From: Rhodobacterales bacterium
GTDB lineage: Bacteria > Pseudomonadota > Alphaproteobacteria > Rhodobacterales > Rhodobacteraceae
Assembly (NCBI GenBank): GCA_002746935.1
Contig: PDRW01000009.1
Coordinates: forward strand, 1 to 38,624
Direction of reading: 5' to 3'
Length of the DNA: 38,624 bases
Each line of letters opens with the position of its first letter. Position 1 is the stretch's first letter. Shown here piece after piece: positions 19,574-28,627 of the stretch. The translations under genes were made by a program, and so were the position numbers. The notes below the pieces were generated by a model, which ran no database searches, was not told where the DNA came from, and worked only from the letters and a program-made list of their open reading frames with translations.

Positions 19574-20020
19574 TCAGCCCGGCCGCACCGTCCTGTAGCC
19601 CGAGGCCAGAACCTTCTGCATACCGCCCTCGATCGAGACGATCGGGTTTGGGATCTGCTTGGCGAGAAACTCCGCCGCCACCTGGGTGCGGTTCCCGGAA
19701 TTGCAGATCAGCACCAGCTGCCGGCCATCGGCAATGTCTTCCGCGATCTGCGGCAGGAACGTCCCCGGACGCTGGAAATCGAACTCCACCAGATGCGCGC
19801 CCTCGATCACCCCGGTGTCGGTCCATTCGCCCGGGGTGCGGATGTCGACCAGAAACGCGTCACCGGCGGTCATCTCGCTGACCGGCATGGCGCGGCGAAC
19901 CCAGCCACTGGCGGCCTTGCCTGCCTTGCCCGCCCCGGGCATCATCGCGAACCCCGCCGCACCGAGCACCAGCACGCCGACGCCCGCCAGCAGCAAATGC
20001 CGTCTGTTCATTCCACTCAT
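19574..20020 (-). CDS. Rhodanese-like protein, membrane-anchored
   Basis: A 148-residue protein. An N-terminal hydrophobic anchor or signal (RRHLLLAGVGVLVLGAAGFAM, preceded by MSGMN) precedes a rhodanese domain: VDIRTPGEW, TGVIEGAHLVEF and C106-NSGNRT in the active loop. The twin arginines followed by a hydrophobic stretch could suit Tat export, though the consensus is weak. ATG at 20020 is chosen (GAGGG upstream); the ATG at 20011 is possible. It is first in a two-gene unit with the cytoplasmic rhodanese. A periplasm-facing sulfur-transfer role is inferred. Confidence 0.9.
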   Translation of the reverse strand: MSGMNRRHLLLAGVGVLVLGAAGFAMMPGAGKAGKAASGWVRRAMPVSEMTAGDAFLVDIRTPGEWTDTGVIEGAHLVEFDFQRPGTFLPQIAEDIADGRQLVLICNSGNRTQVAAEFLAKQIPNPIVSIEGGMQKVLASGYRTVRPG

Positions 20021-20235
20021 TTCGCCCTCGATCTTCAGGAAAACCAGTCTTCTGTATAGGAACAACTTCTCCGGCATGCCACTGCAACTTTTCCGCCCTC
20101 GCGTGCCCGTGAACCCTCCCTGATCCGCCCACCAGACCGCCACCAGACCGCCCGCCCGGGCCATTCCCGTCTGGCCACCACCCGGCCCCCATGCGATACC
20201 AAGGGCGGAGCGAAAGACCGGAGACCCCACCGCCC

Positions 20236-21114
20236 ATGACCCGGATCGTCGAAAGCCTTGCCGAGATTTCCGCCCCCTATGACGCGCTGTTCTGCGATCT
20301 CTGGGGCTGTGTGCACAACGGCGTCACCCCCTTCCCCGAAGCGGTCGCGGCGCTTCGGGCGTTCCGCGCCTCCGGCCCCGGCAAACGGGTGATCCTGCTC
20401 ACCAATTCACCGCGCATGGGCGAGGCCGTCGCGGTGAGCCTCGACCGCATGGGCCTGCCGCGCGACGCCTGGGACGACATCGCCACCTCCGGCGATACCG
20501 CCCGACCGGCGATGTTCCGCGGCCTCGTGGGGCGGAAGGTCTGGGTCATCGGCGAGCCGGGCGATGCGCCCTTCTTCGAGCCGATGCCAGAGCTTTCCGG
20601 TGCGGTGGAGATCGAGCGGGTGGCGCTGGAAGAGGCCGAAGGCATCGTCTGCATCGGCCCGTTCGACCCGCTGGCCGAGCCCGACACCCTGCGCCCGCAG
20701 CTGCTGCTCGCCAAACAGCGGGGGCTGAAACTGCTCTGCGCCAACCCCGATCTCTTCAGCCTGCGCGCCGGAGAGCGCATCTGGTGCGCCGGCACGGTGG
20801 CGGCGCTCTACGAAGACATGGGCGGAACCAGCCTCTGGTTCGGCAAGCCCCAGCCGGGGATCTACGACCTCGCCCGCCAGCGTCTGGCAGAGGCCGGCGG
20901 CAGCACCGATCCGGCACGCATCCTCGCCATCGGCGACGGGATCGGCACCGACATCAAGGGCGCGCTGGGGGAAGATATCGATTCGCTGTTCATCACCGGC
21001 GGAATCGCGGCGCGGGAGACCGGCACCACCCGTCAGCCCGACCCCGACAAGCTCGCCCGCTTTGCCGAAGCGGCGATGGTGACCCCGACCTTTGCGGCGG
21101 GGTTTCTGCGCTAG
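20236..21114 (+). CDS. HAD-type hydrolase (TIGR01459-like)
   Basis: A 292-residue HAD-superfamily phosphatase of the subclass IIA type. Motif I is D21-LWG (DALFCDLWGCVHNG), where tryptophan replaces the usual second aspartate region, as is typical for this subgroup. Motif II is ILLTNSPR, and the late GDGIGTDIKGA is motif IV. The GKPQPGIYDLA block between them is also typical. The substrate is unknown. It stands alone between the rhodaneses and the MaoC gene. Confidence 0.9.
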   Translation: MTRIVESLAEISAPYDALFCDLWGCVHNGVTPFPEAVAALRAFRASGPGKRVILLTNSPRMGEAVAVSLDRMGLPRDAWDDIATSGDTARPAMFRGLVGRKVWVIGEPGDAPFFEPMPELSGAVEIERVALEEAEGIVCIGPFDPLAEPDTLRPQLLLAKQRGLKLLCANPDLFSLRAGERIWCAGTVAALYEDMGGTSLWFGKPQPGIYDLARQRLAEAGGSTDPARILAIGDGIGTDIKGALGEDIDSLFITGGIAARETGTTRQPDPDKLARFAEAAMVTPTFAAGFLR

Positions 21115-21202
21115 CAAACAACGGGCTTGATTTTCTGCGGTCGCGAAGCAATGTTATTGCAAGATGCGCATCTGTTGCGTTCGAAAATTGCCCGAGGGCC
21201 CC

Positions 21203-21676
21203 ATGCCGAACATGTCGAACCAGCCGAACGATATGCCGGACGATATTCAGCGCGGCACGATCTTCATCGAAGACATGGAGATCGGCATGATGCGGTCGCT
21301 CACCAAGGAAGTGACCGAGCGTGACATCGGAATGTTTGCCGAGGTCACGACCGACTGCAACCCGGTGCATCTCGACGAAGCTTTCGCCCGCGGCACCATC
21401 TTCGAAGGCCGCATTGCGCACGGCATGTTGTCGGCCGGGCTGATTTCGGCGGTGATCGGCGAACAGCTTCCCGGCCACGGCACGATCTACATGAGCCAGA
21501 GCCTGAAGTTCATCGCCCCGGTCCGCCCGGGCCACAGGGTGACGGCGGAAGTGACGGTGCTGGACATAGACCATGCGAAGCGCCGTGTGCAGTTGAAAAC
21601 CGAATGCAAGATCGGCCACCAGCTGGTGCTCAGGGGCGAGGCGCTGGTGCTGGCGCCCTCGAACAAGCTCGGCTGA
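21203..21676 (+). CDS. MaoC-family (R)-specific enoyl-CoA hydratase-like protein
   Basis: A 157-residue hot-dog fold protein. The hydratase motif is D51-CNPVH56-LDEAFA, with the catalytic aspartate/histidine pair, followed by GRIAHGMLSAGLIS and GTIYMSQSLKFIAPVRPG. This matches PhaJ-type hydratases, which act on enoyl-CoA. Start at 21203 has GAGGG five bases upstream; ATGs at 21164 and 21212 are alternatives. Role in fatty-acid or PHA metabolism is inferred from the family. Confidence 0.9.
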   Translation: MPNMSNQPNDMPDDIQRGTIFIEDMEIGMMRSLTKEVTERDIGMFAEVTTDCNPVHLDEAFARGTIFEGRIAHGMLSAGLISAVIGEQLPGHGTIYMSQSLKFIAPVRPGHRVTAEVTVLDIDHAKRRVQLKTECKIGHQLVLRGEALVLAPSNKLG

Positions 21677-21801
21677 CACCGCTTGCGGCCAGACCCTCCA
21701 CCAGACCCTCCACCGGCACCTTCGCCGGTCTCCCCGCACATATTTGCCGCAGCCCGCTTCCGCCACTTGCAAGGCCCCGGGGTGCGGGATAACCGGGGCG
21801 C

Positions 21802-22740
21802 ATGCGCATCGTACACGACTGGCAATTCATCGAGCCGCAGGACCGTGGCGCCTCCGCCGCCCTTGGCAATTTCGACGGCGTCCACCGCGGCCACCAGCAG
21901 GTGATCGACACCGCCCGGGCAGAGGCCAAACGCCGCGGCGTGCCGCTTGGGGTGCTCACCTTCGAGCCCCACCCGCGGCATTATTTCAACCCCGAAGGCC
22001 CCGCCTTCCGGCTGATGAACGCCGAAGCCCGCGCGCATCTGCTCGGCTGGTTCGGCGTCGATGTGCTCTATGAGCTGATCTTCAACGACACGCTCTCGGC
22101 GCTTCCGGCCGAAACCTTTGCCCGCTCGGTGATCGCCGGGGGGCTGGGGCTGGCGCATGTGACCGTGGGGGCGGATTTCCGCTTCGGCGCCGACCGCAAG
22201 GGCGATGCCCGGGCGCTGGCGGAATTCGGCAAGCACATGGGCTTCGGCGTGACCGTGCTGCCCCTGATGCAGGACACCGGCGCGCAAATCTCCTCCACCG
22301 CGATCCGCCGGGCGCTCAGCGAAGGCCGCCCGCGCGACGCGGCACGGATGCTCGGCCACTGGCACCGGATCGACGGCAAGGTGATCCGCGGCGACCAGCG
22401 CGGCCGGCTCTTGGGCTTTCCGACGGCGAACATGTCGATCGAGGGGCTGCATGCGCCAAAATTCGGGGTCTATGCGGTGAAGGTCGATGTGCTTTCGGGA
22501 CCGCACAAAGGCGAATACGGCGGGGCGGCGAGCGTCGGTGTGCGCCCGACCTTCGGCATCAAGAGCCCCAATCTCGAAAGCTTCATCTTCGACTTTTCCG
22601 GCGACATCTATGGCGAACATCTCTCGGTGGCGCTGGTCGACTACCTCCGCCCCGAACGCAAGTTCGACGATGTGGAGGCGCTGGTGGCGCAGATGGAAGC
22701 CGATTGCGTGAAGGCCCGGGAGGTTCTGGGCGGGCTCTGA
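21802..22740 (+). CDS. ribF: Bifunctional riboflavin kinase / FAD synthetase
   Basis: A 312-residue enzyme making FMN and FAD. N-terminal nucleotidyltransferase: ALGNFDGVHRGHQ, TFEPHPR, and ISSTAIRRALSEG. C-terminal flavokinase: GDQRGRLLGFPTANM, then SVGVRPTFG. Both lobes are complete. It is followed within 64 bases by a Cys-cluster protein gene on the same strand. Confidence 0.97.
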   Translation: MRIVHDWQFIEPQDRGASAALGNFDGVHRGHQQVIDTARAEAKRRGVPLGVLTFEPHPRHYFNPEGPAFRLMNAEARAHLLGWFGVDVLYELIFNDTLSALPAETFARSVIAGGLGLAHVTVGADFRFGADRKGDARALAEFGKHMGFGVTVLPLMQDTGAQISSTAIRRALSEGRPRDAARMLGHWHRIDGKVIRGDQRGRLLGFPTANMSIEGLHAPKFGVYAVKVDVLSGPHKGEYGGAASVGVRPTFGIKSPNLESFIFDFSGDIYGEHLSVALVDYLRPERKFDDVEALVAQMEADCVKAREVLGGL

Positions 22741-22803
22741 GGGGTCTCTGCGCCCCGACCGGCCCCCCTTCCCTTCCTGCCCGGCTTGCGCGAGGGTCGC
22801 CGG

Positions 22804-23253
22804 ATGACGACTCGCCTGCGCAAACGCTTCTGGGAGCTTCCCCTCGCCCGCCTTCGCCCGGCAGAATGGGAAGCGCTTTGCGACGGCTGCGGCAAATGCT
22901 GTCTCAACAAGCTCGAAGACGAGGAAACCGGCCAGGTGGTGTTCACCCGGGTCGCCTGCCGTCTGCTCGACGACGAAACCTGCCGCTGCGCGCAATACGA
23001 CATCCGCCTGCAAATCGTGCCCGAATGTATCGTGCTGACGCCGAAAAACATCGGCGAGGTGGGCTATTTCATGCCCTCCACCTGCGCCTACCGGCTGCGT
23101 CACGAGCACAAACCGCTCCCCGACTGGCATCCGCTGCTGACCGGCGACCCGGACAGCGTGCATGACGGCCATTCGGTGCGCGGCTGGACGGTGCCGGAGT
23201 TCGAAATCCCCGAGGAAGACTGGGAAGATTACGTGATCGAAGAGGAGCCTTGA
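22804..23253 (+). CDS. YcgN-type Cys-cluster protein (UPF0260/YkgJ)
   Basis: A 149-residue protein of the YcgN/UPF0260 group. It has the metal-binding cysteine cluster C26-DGC29-GKC32-C33, further cysteines at RVACRLLDDETCRC, and the late STCAYRL. A C-terminal acidic tail ends EEEP. The cysteine arrangement suggests zinc or iron-sulfur binding; function unknown. Its stop codon directly abuts the threonine aldolase start, so both are probably coupled. Confidence 0.9.
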   Translation: MTTRLRKRFWELPLARLRPAEWEALCDGCGKCCLNKLEDEETGQVVFTRVACRLLDDETCRCAQYDIRLQIVPECIVLTPKNIGEVGYFMPSTCAYRLRHEHKPLPDWHPLLTGDPDSVHDGHSVRGWTVPEFEIPEEDWEDYVIEEEP

Positions 23254-24303
23254 ATGTTCTTTGCGTCTGACAATGCCGGGCCGGTGCATCCGAAGGTAAT
23301 GGAAGCGCTGATGCGCGCCAACGCGGGCCATGCCGCGCCCTACGGGGCGGACGGGATCATGGACGAGGTGCGGGCGCGGCTGCGGGCGCTGTTCGAGGCG
23401 CCCGACGCGGCGGTCTATCTCGTGGCCACCGGCACGGCGGCCAATGCGCTGGCGCTGGCCACGCTTGCGCAGCCCTGGGAGACGATCTTCTGTGCGGCGC
23501 CGGCGCATGTGCAGCTCGACGAATGCAACGCGCCGGAGTTCTTCACCGGCGGTGCCAAGCTCACGCTGGTCGCCGCGCCGGATGCGAAGATGTCGCCCGA
23601 GGCCTTGCGGGCGACGATCGCGGCGGAGGAGAGCCGGGGGGTGCATGGGCCCCAGCGCGGACCGGTATCGCTCACCAATGTGACCGAACTCGGCACGGTC
23701 TACACCCCGGCGGAAATTGCCGCGCTGACGGCTGTGGCAAAGGACTATGGCCTCGCCTCCTATCTCGACGGCGCGCGGCTCGCCAATGCCCTCGCCGCGA
23801 CCGGGGCGCGCCCGGCGGAGATGACATGGAAGGCGGGGGTGGATGCGGTAAGCTTCGGCGGCACCAAGAACGGGCTGATGGGGGTCGAGGCGGTGGTGTT
23901 GTTCGACCCCGCCCGCGCCTGGGAATTCGAGCTGCGCCGCAAACGCGCGGCGCATCTGTTCTCCAAACACCGCTATCTCTCGGCGCAGATGCTGGCCTAT
24001 CTCGAAGACGACCTCTGGCTCAGCCTCGCCAGGGCCGCCAATGCCGCCAATGCCCGCATCGCCGCCGGGCTGAAGACCACGGGCGTGGCCCGCTACAGCC
24101 ATGCGCCCGAGGCCAACATGAGCTTTGTCGCCTTCCCCCGCGCGGCCCATGGGCGGCTGCATGAGGCCGGGGCGGCCTATTACATCTGGGAGGGGGCGCT
24201 GGAGGGCGACGACCCGGGCGAGATGCTCACCGCACGGCTGGTCTGCGACTGGTCGGCGGCAGAGGCGGAGACCGACAGGTTCATCGACCTCGTTCGCGGA
24301 TAG
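23254..24303 (+). CDS. Low-specificity L-threonine aldolase family protein
   Basis: A 349-residue PLP enzyme of the threonine aldolase / beta-eliminating lyase type, cleaving threonine or allo-threonine to glycine and acetaldehyde. N-terminal FFASDNAGPVHPKVMEAL, ATGTAANALAL for phosphate binding, YLDGARLANAL for the aspartate that holds the PLP ring, and the Schiff-base lysine K205 in SFGGTKNGLMG. It begins immediately at the preceding stop codon. A pair of GC palindromes follows downstream. Confidence 0.93.
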   Translation: MFFASDNAGPVHPKVMEALMRANAGHAAPYGADGIMDEVRARLRALFEAPDAAVYLVATGTAANALALATLAQPWETIFCAAPAHVQLDECNAPEFFTGGAKLTLVAAPDAKMSPEALRATIAAEESRGVHGPQRGPVSLTNVTELGTVYTPAEIAALTAVAKDYGLASYLDGARLANALAATGARPAEMTWKAGVDAVSFGGTKNGLMGVEAVVLFDPARAWEFELRRKRAAHLFSKHRYLSAQMLAYLEDDLWLSLARAANAANARIAAGLKTTGVARYSHAPEANMSFVAFPRAAHGRLHEAGAAYYIWEGALEGDDPGEMLTARLVCDWSAAEAETDRFIDLVRG

Positions 24304-24307
24304 GCGG

Positions 24308-24351
24308 GACGGCGGCGCGCGCCGCCGTCTCACCGCGCCGCGCGGCGCGGT
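24308..24351. terminator. Two adjacent perfect GC palindromes between convergent genes
   Basis: A 22-base perfect palindrome (GACGGCGGCGC and its complement, 24308-24329) is followed two bases later by a 20-base one (ACCGCGCCGC and its complement, 24332-24351). The second is followed by TTT on the plus strand. They lie between the convergent threonine aldolase and AhpD-like genes. They probably form hairpins that end transcription from both sides, though T runs are poor. Confidence 0.55.
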
Positions 24352-24409
24352 TTCCGGCTCACCGGCACCCGAAAGGACGTCCCCAAGGCCGCCCTTTCGT
24401 CGTGGCGCG

Positions 24410-24763
24410 TCACTCTTTCGCGCCGCCGAACTCTTCCCAGGCCCTGAGCGCCTTGCTGGCATACATCAGCGCCGGGCCGCCGCCCATATAGATCGCCATG
24501 CCGAGCACTTCCTCGAATTCCTGCCGGGTGGTGCCGAGTTTCACGAGGGTGCGGACATGGAAGCCGATGCAGCCGTCGCAATGGATTGCGACCGCAATGC
24601 CGGTGGCGATCAGCTCCTTGGTCTTTTCCGTCAGCGCACCGTCATCGCTGGCGGATTTCGACATCAGCCCGAAGCCTTTCATGGTGTCGGGGATATCCTT
24701 GCGGAGCTTGGCGGCATAGGTGGAGATGTCCTTGACGATCTCGTTATAATTGGTCTCGCCCAT
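24410..24763 (-). CDS. Carboxymuconolactone decarboxylase / AhpD-like protein
   Basis: A 117-residue protein of the AhpD/CMD fold. The redox-type motif HC62-DGC65-IGFHVRTLVKLG is characteristic of the peroxidase-like subgroup. ATG at 24763 follows AAGGAA. Likely role: peroxide or thiol-linked antioxidant activity (inference). It stands alone, upstream of nothing on its strand. Confidence 0.9.
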   Translation of the reverse strand: MGETNYNEIVKDISTYAAKLRKDIPDTMKGFGLMSKSASDDGALTEKTKELIATGIAVAIHCDGCIGFHVRTLVKLGTTRQEFEEVLGMAIYMGGGPALMYASKALRAWEEFGGAKE

Positions 24764-24872
24764 CAGAGGTTCCTTTCCAATAACAATCCGGTTTCCCCGG
24801 GGCCTTAGCAAAGGGCACCGGGCCGGATCAAGGCATGACAGCCATGCCCTTTTGCCGCATGACGCCCTGACC

Positions 24873-25682
24873 TCAGAGCTTCAGGAAATGCGCGATCTCG
24901 GCGGCGACGCTCTCGGGATGGGTGAGCGGCGCCATATGCCCCGCCCCCATCACCACCACCCGCTGCGCCTGCGGCACCCGCGCGGCGAGCCTGTCATGCA
25001 CCCGGTTGACGATCGCGGGCGAGGCGCTGCCTTCGATCAGCAGCACCGGCAGGGCAAGGGTTTCGAGGCGTCCGGGGGCGCAGAGCCCCGGGGCGTCGCC
25101 GACCGTCACGCCGCGTTCCTCGCCGATCCGGGGGATCTGCGCGATCAGCCGGGCGCGGGCCCGGTCGCTGAGCCCGTCCCATGGCTTGTCCGCCATCATC
25201 GCCGCCTGAAAGATCCGCGCCGCCGCCTCGTTGTCTCCGGCGGCAAGCGCCGCGTCGAACCCCTCCATGGCGCGGTCATACGCCGCCCAGGCGCGGGTGC
25301 CTTGGGCAAGGGTGAACAGCGGCGGCTCGATCAGGGTGAGCGAGCGCACCCGGTGCGGCAACTCCAGCGCCAGCCGCAATGCCACGGTGGCGCCATAGCT
25401 GTGGCCGACAATGTCGGCGCGGCCCTCGATCAGCTCCGCCGCGATCATGGTGGTGAGCCGGTGCAGCCCCTCGGGGCCGCCATCGCCGTTCCACATGGCC
25501 GAAGCGCCGTGCGACGGCCGGTCGAAGCAGGTTATCAGCAGCTTGTCGAGCAGCGGCGCCTGAAGCTTCGTCCAGGTCGCGTGGCTGCCCAGGGTGCAAT
25601 GAATGAACAGAACCCGCCGGACACCGCCGCCGAGCCGGACCACATGGGTCGGGAAACCCGCGACAGGTTCGGTCTGTGCCAC
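24873..25682 (-). CDS. Alpha/beta hydrolase
   Basis: A 269-residue alpha/beta-hydrolase. Landmarks: RRVLFIHCTLG (oxyanion region), FDRPSHGAS, the nucleophile elbow IVGHSYGAT, LIEGSASPAI before the acid, and VVMGAGHMAPLTHPE with the catalytic histidine. The GTG start at 25682 is chosen because it sits one base after the stop of the isomerase gene with AAGGGG upstream, giving coupled translation. An ATG at 25742 would overlap the isomerase by about 59 bases. Substrate unknown. Confidence 0.85.
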   Translation of the reverse strand: MAQTEPVAGFPTHVVRLGGGVRRVLFIHCTLGSHATWTKLQAPLLDKLLITCFDRPSHGASAMWNGDGGPEGLHRLTTMIAAELIEGRADIVGHSYGATVALRLALELPHRVRSLTLIEPPLFTLAQGTRAWAAYDRAMEGFDAALAAGDNEAAARIFQAAMMADKPWDGLSDRARARLIAQIPRIGEERGVTVGDAPGLCAPGRLETLALPVLLIEGSASPAIVNRVHDRLAARVPQAQRVVVMGAGHMAPLTHPESVAAEIAHFLKL

Positions 25683-25683
25683 C

Positions 25684-26331
25684 TCAGCCGGCCCCTTCCG
25701 GGAGCCCGGCCTGAAGCCCGGCAAGGTGGTCGGCAAGGTCATCGAGCCGGTCCTGTCCCCAGAACAGGGCCCCGTCTTCGGTGACGAAACTCGGCACACC
25801 GAACACGCCCGCCTGCACCGCCTCCTCGAGGTTGCGGCCGTAAATCTCGGCGCCGGTGAACAGCCCGCTGTCGGCCAGCCCCGGGTCGAATCCCGCCGCC
25901 GCCAGCGCCGCCTTCACCACCGCATCCTCGGCGATGTTCTTCTCCTCGGCCCAGCAGGCGGCGAGCACCGCTTCGACCAGTGCGAACATGTCGCCGCTGC
26001 CTGTCTGATGCCCGGCCTTCTGCACGGCCTTCTGCGCGGCGATGATCGCATAGGAGGCAGGGGCGGCATTGGTGGGGAAATGCGCGGGCTGCGCATGGAT
26101 CGGCAGCCCCAGCCGCTTCGCCTGACGGGCGATGTCGGCGAGGAGGTAGTCCTGACGCGCCTGCGGCCGCTGGCCGAGCGGGATGCCTCCGGTGCGCCTG
26201 AAAAGCGCCACGAGATCGAGCGGCTTCCAGACCACATCGAGCGCTTGTGCCTCGGCCAGGGCGCGCAATCCTGGCAATGCCAGATAGGAGTAAGGCGAGA
26301 TTGGCGAAAGATAGAAATCGAGTCGGGACAT
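25684..26331 (-). CDS. 2-hydroxychromene-2-carboxylate isomerase-like (DsbA fold)
   Basis: A 215-residue kappa-class GST/DsbA-fold protein. The N-terminal [17 protein letters not shown] carries the catalytic serine region (S12) used with glutathione. Later [20 protein letters not shown] is the cis-proline region and C-terminal motif of HCCA isomerases. These enzymes isomerise naphthalene-pathway intermediates, but no other aromatic degradation genes are nearby, so the real substrate is open. The coupled alpha/beta hydrolase downstream suggests joint action on one compound. Divergent from prs. Confidence 0.9.
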   Translation of the reverse strand: MSRLDFYLSPISPYSYLALPGLRALAEAQALDVVWKPLDLVALFRRTGGIPLGQRPQARQDYLLADIARQAKRLGLPIHAQPAHFPTNAAPASYAIIAAQKAVQKAGHQTGSGDMFALVEAVLAACWAEEKNIAEDAVVKAALAAAGFDPGLADSGLFTGAEIYGRNLEEAVQAGVFGVPSFVTEDGALFWGQDRLDDLADHLAGLQAGLPEGAG

Positions 26332-26438
26332 ATTGTTGCGCCCTGGATTCGGGATGTGGCCAGAAGCCTAGCCCGGTGTTAAGCGAAGTCAACGCGCGCC
26401 GTCGCGATTCGGTTACCGAAAGCTCAGGGACCAGACCA

Positions 26439-27452
26439 ATGCCTGCCATCCACGAACCGAAGCTCATCTCCGGCAACGCCAACCGCTCCCTCGCGGCCCA
26501 TGTCGCCCGGCGCATGTCGATCCACCGGGGCTCGAAGGTGGAGCTGGTCAGCGCAAGGGTCGAACGGTTCAACGACTCGGAAATCTTCGTCGAGGTACAT
26601 GAGAATGTGCGCGGCGAGGACATGTTCATCATCCAGCCGACCTCGAACCCGGCCAATGACAACCTGATGGAGCTCCTGATCATCGCCGACACGCTGCGCC
26701 GCTCCTCGGCCAGCCGGATCACCGCGGTGATCCCCTATTTCGGCTATGCCCGCCAGGACCGCCGCTCCCGCGCCCGCACCCCGATCAGCGCCAAGCTGGT
26801 GGCCAACATGATCGCCCAGGCGGGGATCGAACGGGTGTTGACCATGGATCTGCACGCGACCCAGATCCAGGGCTTTTTCGACATGCCGGTCGACAACCTC
26901 TATGCCGCGCCGATCTTCGCCCTCGACATCAAGCACCATTTCAGGGATTGCCTCGACGAGCTGATGGTGGTGAGCCCCGATGTGGGCGGTGTGGCGCGGG
27001 CGCGCGAACTGGCCAAGCGGATCAACGCGCCGCTGTCGATCGTCGACAAGCGCCGGGAAAAGGCCGGGGAAGTGGCGGAGATGACGGTGATCGGCGATGT
27101 CACCGACAAGCGCTGCATCATCATCGACGATATCTGCGACACCGCCGGCACGCTGGTGAAGGCCGCGGAACTGCTGATGGAGACCGGCGCCAAGGAGGTG
27201 CATGCCTATATCAGCCACGGGGTGATGTCGGGGCCGGCGGTGGAGCGGGTGTCGAACAGCTCGATGAAGAGCCTTGTCATCACCGATACGATCGAGCCGA
27301 CCGCGGCGGTGTCGGAGGCGCCGAATATCCGCGTGGTACCGACCGCGCCGGTGTTTGCGCAGGCGATCCTGAACATCTGGGGCGGCACGTCGGTGAGCTC
27401 GCTGTTCGACGATACCACGCTGGGGCCGCTCTACGAATCGTCCTACCCGTAG
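26439..27452 (+). CDS. prs: Ribose-phosphate pyrophosphokinase
   Basis: A 337-residue PRPP synthetase (ribose 5-phosphate + ATP). Motifs: [46 protein letters not shown], the flexible-loop region, [15 protein letters not shown] and the PRPP-binding loop [13 protein letters not shown]. Normal length. Start at 26439 gives the expected N-terminus. No linked gene in the same transcript. A 500-base gap follows. Confidence 0.97.
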   Translation: MPAIHEPKLISGNANRSLAAHVARRMSIHRGSKVELVSARVERFNDSEIFVEVHENVRGEDMFIIQPTSNPANDNLMELLIIADTLRRSSASRITAVIPYFGYARQDRRSRARTPISAKLVANMIAQAGIERVLTMDLHATQIQGFFDMPVDNLYAAPIFALDIKHHFRDCLDELMVVSPDVGGVARARELAKRINAPLSIVDKRREKAGEVAEMTVIGDVTDKRCIIIDDICDTAGTLVKAAELLMETGAKEVHAYISHGVMSGPAVERVSNSSMKSLVITDTIEPTAAVSEAPNIRVVPTAPVFAQAILNIWGGTSVSSLFDDTTLGPLYESSYP

Positions 27453-27958
27453 GGGGCGCGCGGCAGGGCGCGCGCAAGAATGCGCCCGGAAGCGCTGCGC
27501 CCGAACCCGGCTTTCATTTGCAAAGCATCGGCGAAGCGGGTGGCCGGGTGGCGATGCCGTCCGAAGGCTTCGGGGGCTGCCGAACGACGGTTGGGGCAGA
27601 TGGCCGAAGGACAGTTGCGCCAGCCGTTCGGACCTTTGCCAATCTGCCGGGTTCCGTATCCTGCTGTCCTTGAAGAGGCTGTGGCATTCCCGTCTGGTAA
27701 AGGCATTTGCAGAGGTGGCCGACGGCCCTCCGGTGCGGGTCGTGTGGTCTTGCGGCGACTTTTCGGCTCAGGGCCCTGAGGCTGGAAACGCCATCCCGGT
27801 TGATGGTGTGGCTGGCTCCTGCGCCCGGCGTCGCGATGCGCCATGACGCCCGGATCTCGATGGGCGAAGGCCAGGGGTCTGCGCAGGTGACGCGCTCCTT
27901 GTTTAGATCCATTGAAAACCATGGGAAACGCTCTGTTTCCGCGCGGCCGGTCCGGCCG
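27453..27958. other. Gap of about 500 bases without an assignable gene
   Basis: A minus-strand frame at 27514-27912 (132 codons) begins after AACAAGG-like purines, but its arginine/proline-rich translation matches nothing I recognise. A plus-strand frame around 27600-27840 reads coherently (for example LKRLWHSRLVKAFAEVADG), yet also without a known relative. A short hairpin GGAAAC-GCTCT-GTTTCC at 27924-27940 lies near the end of the M15 peptidase gene. It may hold a decayed gene or a regulatory RNA; nothing firmer can be said. Confidence 0.35.
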
Positions 27959-28510
27959 CTACCCGCCGGTCAACCGCGCATGGAGGATCAGATCCGGCCG
28001 GTATTCGAAGTGGAAACTGTCGAAATGGTGCCACTTCCCGCCCCGGATGACGCCGTAACGCTCCATCGCCGCGACCAGTTCCGGCGGATAGGGCATGTCC
28101 ATCTCCCCCGCCTGCCCCGGCTTTGCGCCGGACCAGCGCCAGTAGCCGCCGAGCCTGGTGTTGAAATCCACCGCGATGCCGAAACTGTGGCTCGACAGCC
28201 GGCCGGTCCCGGCGATCCTGCGCCAGTTGAAGGTGCCGCCGACATTCTGGAAATAGCGGTCCATCGCCGCGCCGAGCCCCGCCACCTCGTCGCGCGCCGC
28301 CTGAAGCTGCTGGCGCACACAGTGCTTTCCGGTCATCGAAAACCGGGTGGTCTGGCCGGCGCCGGTACAGGTCGCGGTTTCGGGCGCGACGTCCACCGGG
28401 TCATCCGCGGGCAAGGGCAGCGCCAGCCAGTCAACGGGAGTGCATTCCCCGGCCATCGCCGGGGGTGCGATTTGGGCCAGCAGGGAAAGGACGGCCGACC
28501 GACGGCGCAT
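27959..28510 (-). CDS. M15 family D-Ala-D-Ala carboxypeptidase-like protein
   Basis: A 183-residue secreted protein. Signal peptide MRRRSAVLSLLAQIAPPAMA. The zinc-peptidase M15 motif SSHSFGIAVDFNTRLGGYW supplies the H..D pair, and HHFDSFHFEYRPDL the second histidine region. It would cut peptide cross-bridges or stem peptides of peptidoglycan in the periplasm. The start at 28510 is chosen so the signal peptide is N-terminal; the frame stays open further upstream but that part is antisense to the lldD-like gene. Divergent from the flavin oxidase. Confidence 0.85.
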   Translation of the reverse strand: MRRRSAVLSLLAQIAPPAMAGECTPVDWLALPLPADDPVDVAPETATCTGAGQTTRFSMTGKHCVRQQLQAARDEVAGLGAAMDRYFQNVGGTFNWRRIAGTGRLSSHSFGIAVDFNTRLGGYWRWSGAKPGQAGEMDMPYPPELVAAMERYGVIRGGKWHHFDSFHFEYRPDLILHARLTGG

Positions 28511-28627
28511 CGCGGCACCGAGACCGGACCCGACAAACCCCTCCGGCAACCGCCAATCGCCCCGATGCCCCCGCGGCCATGGACAGGCAGGGCGGGGATT
28601 GCTAGCAAAGTTGTCAGGGAGGAGCCC

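Noticed and set aside
21689-21714. Short direct repeat CCAGACCCTCCA between the MaoC and ribF genes
   Set aside because: Only two copies, no symmetry or position that suggests a function.
21487-24462. A 991-codon open minus-strand frame under ribF and threonine aldolase
   Set aside because: Antisense to genes with clear motifs; no start site or domain; GC-frame shadow.
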